Both the position numbers and the translations under genes were made by a program. Of a stretch of 64,000 bases of DNA, positions 58,410-64,000 are shown piece by piece. Each line of letters begins with the position of its first letter. Positions within the stretch are counted from its first letter, which is position 1. The notes under the pieces were generated by a model that worked only from the letters and a program-made list of their open reading frames with translations, was not told the origin of the DNA and searched no databases. This stretch comes from Paraburkholderia kirstenboschensis (GTDB lineage: Bacteria; Pseudomonadota; Gammaproteobacteria; Burkholderiales; Burkholderiaceae): contig NZ_CAJHCR010000005.1 of assembly GCF_904848585.1 (NCBI RefSeq), forward strand, positions 124,001 to 188,000. Reading direction: 5' to 3'.

Positions 58410-58671
58410 ATTTTTGTGCTCCGTTGTGAAAGCGCTGTGCCGCGCAAGCCCGGCATTCAAGCAAAGTAGTTCATTAAGGGAACGTTTGACAACGCAGAGC
58501 GGGCAGGAGATTTTCCCGAATTGACTCGGCAACCGCAGTAGCCGTTCTAAAACGCCGCCCGGCAGCGGAGAATGAACGCGCAGACTCGACGATGCGGCGC
58601 ACGTCGACTGCTTGAAGCCTGCTGGTAGCCTGCTTTTCGCCTCTCATGCGGCGCGAGTTGAAGGAAACGGT

Positions 58672-59388
58672 ATGCAGCACTATGGTGTCGCGAATGTCTG
58701 GCAGAGCGGCGATCTCGTCACACGCTCGATCCTCGGCACGCTTTTCATCATGTCCATCCTGTCGTGGACGGTCATCGTCGTCAAGCTGTGGCATGTCATG
58801 CGCATCAAGCGTGTGACCGGCCGCACCGACGCATTGTTCTGGCAAGCGGACAGCTTCGAGCACGGGCTCAGGGACCTGGGTGGCCTCGAGGGCTACAGTG
58901 GCGACGCATCGGCGGCGGTCCTGCGCGACAATCCGCTTCTGGCGCTTGCTGTGGCCGCTGCGGAGGCCGCGGCTCATCATCGGCAAAACAGGCCGCATCT
59001 GCAAGACCGCATCGGCGTGTCCGACTGGATCGCGCGCCGCTTGCAGGGCACCATCGACGACATCATCGCCCATATGCAAAGTGGTCTCGCGGTGCTGGCT
59101 TCGATCGGCAGCACCGCGCCGTTCGTCGGCCTGTTCGGCACGGTGTGGGGCATTTATCATGCGCTGATCGTGATCGGCGAAGCGGGACAGGCATCGATCG
59201 ATCATGTTGCCGGACCGGTCGGCGAGTCGCTCATCATGACCGCGTTCGGACTCTTTGTCGCGATACCCGCGGTGCTCGGATACAACGGCCTGACGCGCGC
59301 GAACAAGTCGATCGTCACCCGGCTCAAGCGCTTCGCGCATGGACTTCACGCGTACTTCGTCACCGGCCTGCAACTGCCGCGTGCGTGA
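58672..59388 (+). CDS. ExbB/TolQ/MotA-family proton channel protein
   Basis: ExbB-like inner-membrane protein, 238 residues, with three membrane helices: about 18-40 (ILGTLFIMSILSWTVIVVKLW), 140-165 (AVLASIGSTAPFVGLFGTVWGIYHAL, the pore-lining signature) and 185-205 (SLIMTAFGLFVAIPAVLGYNGL). With ExbD it converts the proton gradient into movement of TonB. No exbD or tonB lies next to it; the following gene is cbbY. Nearness to the receptor at 54766 suggests that the two work together, but the missing partner must be elsewhere. Confidence 0.88.
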   Translation: MQHYGVANVWQSGDLVTRSILGTLFIMSILSWTVIVVKLWHVMRIKRVTGRTDALFWQADSFEHGLRDLGGLEGYSGDASAAVLRDNPLLALAVAAAEAAAHHRQNRPHLQDRIGVSDWIARRLQGTIDDIIAHMQSGLAVLASIGSTAPFVGLFGTVWGIYHALIVIGEAGQASIDHVAGPVGESLIMTAFGLFVAIPAVLGYNGLTRANKSIVTRLKRFAHGLHAYFVTGLQLPRA

Positions 59389-59565
59389 CGCAATAGCGCG
59401 TTGCCTATGCTCATGCCGCACGCCCGCGGCGCTGAGGATCGTTAAAGGATCGGTTATCGAGGTCCAAAGAAACTCTGAGTTCAATTCACCGTCCCGCTCC
59501 GCTATCGTGACTGCACACCGGCGACATGCATGACGCCGCTCTGCAAACATGAAGAGGACTGGCTC

Positions 59566-60336
59566 ATGCAAGCCTTGATCTTCGATGTGGACGGCACACT
59601 TGCCGATACCGAAAGCGCGCACTTGCACGCGTTCAATGCGGCATTCGCGGAAGCCGGTCTCGACTGGCACTGGGACGAAGCGCTCTACGCGCGTCTTCTC
59701 AGGGTAGCGGGCGGCAAGGAGCGTCTGTTGCATTACTGGCGCATCGCCGATCCGCAGGAAGCCGAAGGCTCGGGCGTGAGCGGCGTCATCGACACAGTGC
59801 ACGCGATCAAGACCCGTCATTACGCGGCACGCGTGCGCAACGGCGGATTGCCGTTGCGGCCCGGCATTGCGCGGCTGATCGACGAAGCCGCCGAGGCCTC
59901 CATTCCCGTGGCAATCGCAACGACCACCACGCCGGCGAATCTCGACGCGCTTCTACAGGGCCCTTTCGGCCCCGAATGGCGCAGCCGTTTCGCTGCGATC
60001 TGCGACGCGGGCACCACGCAGGCCAAGAAGCCTGCGCCCGATGTCTACCTCGACGTGCTTCGGCAACTCGGCCTGCAAGGCGCAAATTGCTTAGCGTTCG
60101 AGGACTCCGCCAACGGTCTGCGGGCGGCGCGGGCGGCACTCGTACCGACTGTCGTGACACCGACCGCGTACACATCGCAGGATTCTTTCGACGGAGCGTT
60201 AGCCGTGTTGCCTCATCTCGGCGATCCGCATGCGCCGATCCCATCCACAACGAAAGGCCAGTGGCCCGCATGGGTGGATCTCGACACGTTGCGCCGCTGG
60301 CACCGCAATGCGTTGAACGAGGCCGCTGCCGTATGA
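59566..60336 (+). CDS. cbbY: CbbY, HAD-family sugar-bisphosphate phosphatase
   Basis: HAD phosphatase of 256 residues. Known red-type CbbY removes xylulose 1,5-bisphosphate, an inhibitor of RuBisCO, so it protects CO2 fixation together with CbbX. Motif 1 FDVDGTLADTE (Asp7, Asp9), cap helices, motif 2 AIATTTTPAN, Lys in AKKPAPDVY and motif 4 CLAFEDSANGLRAA are all present. Start ATG at 59566 behind GAGGACTGG; an upstream in-frame ATG at 59530 is less likely. ATGA overlap with cbbZ; both lie apart from the main cbb operon. Confidence 0.92.
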   Translation: MQALIFDVDGTLADTESAHLHAFNAAFAEAGLDWHWDEALYARLLRVAGGKERLLHYWRIADPQEAEGSGVSGVIDTVHAIKTRHYAARVRNGGLPLRPGIARLIDEAAEASIPVAIATTTTPANLDALLQGPFGPEWRSRFAAICDAGTTQAKKPAPDVYLDVLRQLGLQGANCLAFEDSANGLRAARAALVPTVVTPTAYTSQDSFDGALAVLPHLGDPHAPIPSTTKGQWPAWVDLDTLRRWHRNALNEAAAV

Positions 60337-61061
60337 GCAAGCAGCCGGTTTTCTCGCCGCAAGCGCTAACGCGAACGCGTGCCGTGCTGATCGACCTCGA
60401 CGGCACGATGGTTCACACCGCGCCGGATATCGTCGAAGCGGTGAGCCGCATGCTCGCCGACTTCGGTCAGGCGCCGTTGCCGTTCGACACGGTCAGCAGC
60501 TTTATCGGCAAAGGTGTTCCGAACCTCGTTCGACGCACGCTCGAAGCGGCGGCGCTGGACCGGCAAGTAGATATGAGCGAAGCGTTGCCGATTTTTCATC
60601 GGCACTATGAACAGACCAATGGCAACTATGGCCATGTGTTCGCGCACGTCGCTGCGGGTCTGCGAGAACTTCGACGGCTCGGCTACCGGCTTGCATGCGT
60701 TACCAACAAACCGGAGGCGCTGGCCGCGCAACTGTTGCTGATGACAGGGCTCGCGAATGATCTCGACCTGCTGGTTGCAGGCGATTCGATCGAGCGCATG
60801 AAGCCCCATCCCGAACCGCTATGGCACGCTTGCCGATTGCTGGACGTGGATGTGGAGTCCAGCGTGCTGGTCGGCGATTCACCGGTCGACATAAGCGCGG
60901 CGCGAGCGGCCGGTATGCCGGTGTTCATCGTGAGCTATGGGTATGGCGGGCCGGATGGCCCAGCGTCGTTGCAGTGCGACGCGACGATCGATTCCTTTGC
61001 GCAACTGCCCGCTCTGCTTACGTCGCGCGATGAGCGCTTGCGTGCCGATGCCGGGTCTTAG
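60333..61061 (+). CDS. cbbZ: phosphoglycolate phosphatase
   Basis: HAD phosphatase of 242 residues that recycles 2-phosphoglycolate, the product of the RuBisCO oxygenase reaction. Motif 1 VLIDLDGTMVHTAPDIVEAVSRML (Asp21, Asp23), CVTNKPEALA as motif 2, MKPHPEPLWHACRLL with the Lys, and VLVGDSPVDISAARAAGMPVFIVSYGYG as motif 4. Coupled to cbbY by a 4-nt overlap. Confidence 0.92.
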   Translation: MSKQPVFSPQALTRTRAVLIDLDGTMVHTAPDIVEAVSRMLADFGQAPLPFDTVSSFIGKGVPNLVRRTLEAAALDRQVDMSEALPIFHRHYEQTNGNYGHVFAHVAAGLRELRRLGYRLACVTNKPEALAAQLLLMTGLANDLDLLVAGDSIERMKPHPEPLWHACRLLDVDVESSVLVGDSPVDISAARAAGMPVFIVSYGYGGPDGPASLQCDATIDSFAQLPALLTSRDERLRADAGS

Positions 61062-61099
61062 TTCTGGATGGCCTCACGCGCTTTCGCAGCGCAACACAA

Positions 61100-61128
61100 A
61101 AGACCCGGCCGCGAGATGACCGGGTCTT
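61100..61128 (-). terminator. rho-independent terminator after porin, shared with cbbZ
   Basis: AAGACCCGG and CCGGGTCTT form a 9-bp stem with an 11-nt loop. On the minus strand the stem runs directly into TTTT, giving a classic terminator for the porin; on the plus strand it follows cbbZ by 38 nt and may work there too. Confidence 0.85.
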
Positions 61129-61193
61129 CAATTGATTTGTCGCCAACGAGCCGCCGAAGCGGCTTGCCGCTCGCTACAACAGAACCAGCCTCA

Positions 61194-62345
61194 TTAGAAC
61201 TTGTGACGGATACCGACAATCGCGAGCGCTTGCGAATCGGTGCCGTTGTAGCCATATGAGCCGATCGAAGCTTGCGCGTCCTGGGTCGTGCCGTCCGCGA
61301 GACGCTGCGTGCCGTTCGCGTGCTGGTAGGCCGCGACCGCGTAGAAGTCGGTGCGCTTCGAGATGTTGTAGTCCGCGCCAATGCTGACCTGATGGTAATG
61401 CGCCGACGTGTCACCCGATGCAGCGGTGTACGCATAACCCACACCCGCGACGAGTGCCGAGGTCGCCTGATAGGTAACGAAGGCCTTGCCGCTGTTGTAC
61501 TTCTCAGTGCCCGAGAAGGCGGACGAGGCATCGCTCTTCAATTGCGTGTTGCTATACGAAGCGCCCAGCGTGACGGGGCCTACCACGTATTGGCCGCCGA
61601 TCTGCGCGATGCTGATCGACTTCGCCGACACGTATCCGTCGTTGATGTGGCTGTCGAAGATCGAATCGGTCGTGCTGCTCGCCCAACTCGTGCGCCCGGC
61701 GGTCGCCGATGCGTTGGTCGCGCGCAGATAGCCGCCGGCCAGCGAGAACGGGCCGTTCGAATACGACACGGCGCCGCTGTACGTATACCCCTGGCCCGCC
61801 TGACCCGCGACGCCGCTGAATGCATACAGGCCTTCGAACTGCAGGCCGCCGTAGTTCGGCGACACGTATTTGACCGCGTTCGACACGCGAGCGCTGTTGT
61901 CGTTGTTGTCGACGTCGCCCGGCGTTGCAAACGCGGAGCCGAAGAAGTTGTCGGCCGTGACGCCCTGCACCATGTCCACGATCGGATCGTACTGGCGGCC
62001 GGCGGTCACCGTGCCCCAAGTGGCGCCGGTCAGCCCGACAAATGCCTGGCGGCCGAACTCGCGCGAGCCCTGACCGAGCTTGCCCGTACCGACGTCAAAG
62101 CCGTTTTCCAACGTGAAGATCGCCTTCAGACCGCCGCCGAGTTCTTCCTGCCCCTTCAGGCCCCAACGGTCGCCGCTCAGATTGCCGTTGATCATGCCCG
62201 CGAGGTTGCTGCCTGAATCGGCGTTATGCACATAGCCGATGCCCGCGTCGATCACGCCGTACAACGTCACGCTGTTCTGTGCATGCGCGGACCCCGCCGC
62301 GACGAGCAATGCGAGAGACGCCGAAGTCAATGCTGTCTTTTTCAT
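61194..62345 (-). CDS. outer-membrane porin, Burkholderia type
   Basis: General trimeric porin of 383 residues. The signal peptide MKKTALTSASLALLVAAGSAHAQ is followed by NSVTLYGVIDAGIGYVHNADSG, the standard first strand of betaproteobacterial porins; NAVKYVSPNYGGLQFEGLYAFSG and the last strand ALAIVGIRHKF with terminal Phe complete the pattern. Start at 62345 after AAAGGAACAAGG. It stands alone with its own promoter and terminator and is not obviously linked to C1 genes. Confidence 0.95.
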   Translation of the reverse strand: MKKTALTSASLALLVAAGSAHAQNSVTLYGVIDAGIGYVHNADSGSNLAGMINGNLSGDRWGLKGQEELGGGLKAIFTLENGFDVGTGKLGQGSREFGRQAFVGLTGATWGTVTAGRQYDPIVDMVQGVTADNFFGSAFATPGDVDNNDNSARVSNAVKYVSPNYGGLQFEGLYAFSGVAGQAGQGYTYSGAVSYSNGPFSLAGGYLRATNASATAGRTSWASSTTDSIFDSHINDGYVSAKSISIAQIGGQYVVGPVTLGASYSNTQLKSDASSAFSGTEKYNSGKAFVTYQATSALVAGVGYAYTAASGDTSAHYHQVSIGADYNISKRTDFYAVAAYQHANGTQRLADGTTQDAQASIGSYGYNGTDSQALAIVGIRHKF

Positions 62346-62389
62346 CCTTGTTCCTTTATTCACGTTCCAGAAAAGCATTACGGACGCGC

Positions 62390-62417
62390 AGCATACATCG
62401 ACTAAATAAAAATTCAA
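62390..62417 (-). promoter_or_regulatory. possible sigma-70 promoter of the porin
   Basis: On the minus strand TTGAAT (62417-62412) and TATGCT (62395-62390) are separated by 16 nt, each 4 of 6 from consensus, about 45 nt before the porin ATG and within an AT-rich stretch. Confidence 0.4.
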
Positions 62418-62476
62418 TAAAGGTGTTTTAAAATTACCACGCCATTAGCATTACCAATTAATGCGCAAATAATTGA

Positions 62477-62500
62477 GGGCTATGTGAGAACACATAGCCC
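62477..62500. other. strong 10-bp hairpin in AT-rich region
   Basis: GGGCTATGTG-AGAA-CACATAGCCC is a perfect 10-bp stem with a 4-nt loop, 132-155 bp before the porin start. On the minus strand it is followed by TCAATTATTTG, weakly U-rich. It may end a small RNA or an upstream transcript, or be a protein site. Confidence 0.55.
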
Positions 62501-62729
62501 CGAGTCCGGCACAACGGCCTTCCCTGCGTGGAGACTTAGAGAAAAGAACCGAACGTTGCGTAATCTAATGAGCGAATCGGGCGAAGTCAATCCATCGTAA
62601 AGCAGATTCACTTTCTTAATCTTTCTCCGCTTAACCAGCGCACCGCCTTTATTTCAATTAATTAATTTTCCTTCCCGTTTCATATGCTTCAAACGGGTCG
62701 ACTTATTGAACCGGTCTACTTCGGCTGCG

Positions 62730-62915
62730 TTAATGGCAGCCTATTGCGCAACCCAGCAGACTGAACGCGCCGACAATTCCGACGCCCGCGCCCAGTCCGA
62801 ACGTCTCCAGCGAAGTCGCGCATCCTTGCAGAGTGAAGACCATCCCGATGGCGGTAGCCAGCACGAGTTGCCGTATTCCGCGTCGTCCCGCTTCGCTTGA
62901 CTGCCTGGTATTCAT
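62730..62915 (-). CDS. small putative lipoprotein
   Basis: 61-residue protein with a hydrophobic N-terminal segment and the lipobox-like LQGCATS at about residues 30-36, followed by a glycine-rich hydrophobic stretch (LGAGVGIVGAFSLLGCAIGC). It looks like the small glycine-zipper lipoproteins common in this bacterial group. A GAGAGG site precedes the ATG at 62915. No function can be given. Confidence 0.55.
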   Translation of the reverse strand: MNTRQSSEAGRRGIRQLVLATAIGMVFTLQGCATSLETFGLGAGVGIVGAFSLLGCAIGCH

Positions 62916-63164
62916 CCTCTCTGTCCTCGTCCCGATAGATCTGAATGAGGCGAGTGTAGCCAGCCCGCCACCGGGCGAACGCTCGAACAGCGGGGAGAAA
63001 AATCGCACCGGTTACCAAACGTTGCGCGCCGCAAAAGACGACCTCAGCAGCGCACGTGTCGCCGCGGCTGGCCGATTTCACCGCGAATGCTGGCTCTCCC
63101 ACATACCGGCGGCTTACAGCTTGTCATCCTGACAACTCAGGCGCGCGCGCGAAAGGAGGTCGCC

Positions 63165-63443
63165 ATGTCGGTTTATGTGGATGAAGGATTCCGGCCCTGT
63201 GTCACGGAGTGCGCGACGGTCGCGTTCAGGGTGTGCTGCGACGACCGGGCGCAGATTTTCGAAGTGAGCGCGGATGCCTTGATCGCCTATTGCGGCGCGG
63301 CAAGCGCGCGAAAAAGGGACCTACTGCTCGCATTCGAAGGCGCGCAACGCGAGATTCTCACCGTGGCCGCGAAAAGGTGGACGTTCACGCCGAGCGAACC
63401 CGTGCGGCTGGGTGTCGACGAATTCCGTATGATCATGCATTAG
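63165..63443 (+). CDS. DUF1488 family protein
   Basis: 92-residue protein of the DUF1488 type, of unknown function: VAFRVCCDDRAQIFEVSADALIAYCGA, then a C-terminal ILTVAAKRWTFTPSEPVRLGVDEFRM. AAAGGAGGT, a near-perfect ribosome site, stands 5-6 nt before the ATG and settles the start. Confidence 0.7.
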   Translation: MSVYVDEGFRPCVTECATVAFRVCCDDRAQIFEVSADALIAYCGAASARKRDLLLAFEGAQREILTVAAKRWTFTPSEPVRLGVDEFRMIMH

Positions 63444-63473
63444 TCAGCCAAATAGGTATGCAAGACCCGTGTC

Positions 63474-64000
63474 ATGACCTGGATCGCCGCCCTGCCGATG
63501 TACAACGTCACGCCGTCGCTCGAAACCGAGTGGCGCGGGTGGCTCTCCGACGTGCTGCGCATGGTCAAGCCCGCGTGCCGCATCGTCGAGCCCGACGAAG
63601 AATTGCACGGCTTCTGGCGTCGGCCCAATCTGCTGATGTCGCAAACCTGCGGCTATCCGTTGATGCACGGCTTGCGCGAACAGGTGCAGTTGATCGCCAC
63701 GCCGCGCTTCGACGCGCCTGGTTGCGAAGGCGCGCACTACGCGAGCGTGCTCGTCACGCGCGCGGATGCGCCGTTCGACACGCTCGCGTCGTGCCGCGGT
63801 GCACGCGTCGCCTACAACCAGGACGATTCGAATAGCGGCATGAATGCGCTACGTCACGCGGTCGCGCCGCATTCCCATGAAGGTGCGTTCTTCCGCGCTG
63901 CGGTGCGTACCGGTTCGCATGTCGGCTCGCTACGGGCCGTCGCGGAGAATCGCGCGGACGTCGCCGCGATAGATTGTGTGACGTTCGCTTTTGTCTGCGA
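63474..64000 (+). CDS. PhnD-like substrate-binding protein, 3' end beyond window
   Basis: Solute-binding protein of the phosphate/phosphonate (PhnD) type, with 175 residues visible. AALPMYNVTPSLETEWRGWLSDVLR, LLMSQTCGYPLMHGL, SCRGARVAYNQDDSNSGMNALRHAVA and TGSHVGSLRAVAENRADVAAIDCVTFA are typical for this fold. No signal peptide is present at the chosen ATG (63474), so either it is a cytoplasmic stand-alone member or the true ligand role is different. It follows DUF1488 by 30 nt. Confidence 0.75.
   Translation, partial: MTWIAALPMYNVTPSLETEWRGWLSDVLRMVKPACRIVEPDEELHGFWRRPNLLMSQTCGYPLMHGLREQVQLIATPRFDAPGCEGAHYASVLVTRADAPFDTLASCRGARVAYNQDDSNSGMNALRHAVAPHSHEGAFFRAAVRTGSHVGSLRAVAENRADVAAIDCVTFAFVC

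Larger units (their letters stand above)
62346..62729. other. AT-rich intergenic region upstream of porin
   Basis: 384 nt with visibly lower GC than the rest of the window. It contains the porin promoter candidate and a strong hairpin, listed separately; no gene was recognised. Confidence 0.6.

Overview
The window is GC-rich throughout and reads as a chromosomal or megaplasmid segment of a Burkholderia sensu lato bacterium, most likely Paraburkholderia or a close relative. The grounds are the red-type form IC RuBisCO operon, a DmrB-type dihydromethanopterin reductase (the family known from Burkholderia xenovorans), a Burkholderia-style trimeric porin and the codon use. No insertion sequence, tRNA, rRNA, CRISPR array or phage gene was seen. 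It is a nearly continuous C1 (methanol/formaldehyde) oxidation and CO2-fixation island of about 60 kb.

Layout. 1-2763: a partial alpha/beta hydrolase divergent from a LysR regulator, then an Ap4A phosphorylase-like gene. 2787-13500 (minus strand): the methanol oxidation block, in transcription order xoxF, xoxG, xoxJ, an unrecognised exported protein, a CbbR-like LysR regulator, and mxaR-S-A-C-K-L. 13501-14048: the xoxF control region, with a perfect inverted repeat and a possible sigma-54 promoter. 14049-22343 (plus): pterin dehydratase, mptG, mtdB, an ATP-grasp gene, mch, a RimK/MptN-like ligase, a CitG-like gene, fae and a small exported cysteine protein. 22442-27520: folB (minus), a sigma-54 activator, dmrB and a dihydropteroate-synthase-like gene. 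27543-36725 (minus): a Calvin-cycle operon cbbL-S-X-F-P-T-A-E. 37184-42701: pqqA with a sigma-54-like promoter, DUF447, mfnB, then mfnD-F-E (minus) and a HisA-like gene. 42995-47976: fhcB-A-D-C. 47992-52823: a cytochrome b561, a prolyl-aminopeptidase-like hydrolase and pqqB-C-D-E. 52907-54561: a MoxX/MoxY-like two-component pair, convergent. 54766-59388: a TonB-dependent receptor with an Ala-Ser repeat, a YVTN beta-propeller protein and an ExbB-type protein. 59566-61061: cbbY-cbbZ. 61194-64000: porin, small lipoprotein, DUF1488 protein and a PhnD-like binding protein cut by the window end.

How it works together. XoxF (lanthanide-type, PQQ-dependent) would oxidise methanol to formaldehyde in the periplasm, passing electrons to XoxG. 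Fae couples formaldehyde to tetrahydromethanopterin; MtdB and Mch oxidise it to formyl-H4MPT; Fhc releases formate. MptG, DmrB, the DHPS-like protein and several ligases build H4MPT; MfnB/D/E/F build the methanofuran analogue used by Fhc; PqqA-E build PQQ. Formate would go to CO2 (no formate dehydrogenase lies in the window) and carbon would be fixed by the cbb operon, an autotrophic style of methylotrophy. No serine-cycle or RuMP gene was seen.

The least explained parts are the shared promoter-like element upstream of xoxF and pqqA, the exported protein in the xox operon, the receptor/propeller/ExbB group (a candidate metal uptake system), the unassigned H4MPT/MFR-cluster proteins, and a recurring pattern of in-frame tandem repeats at the ends of C1 proteins.
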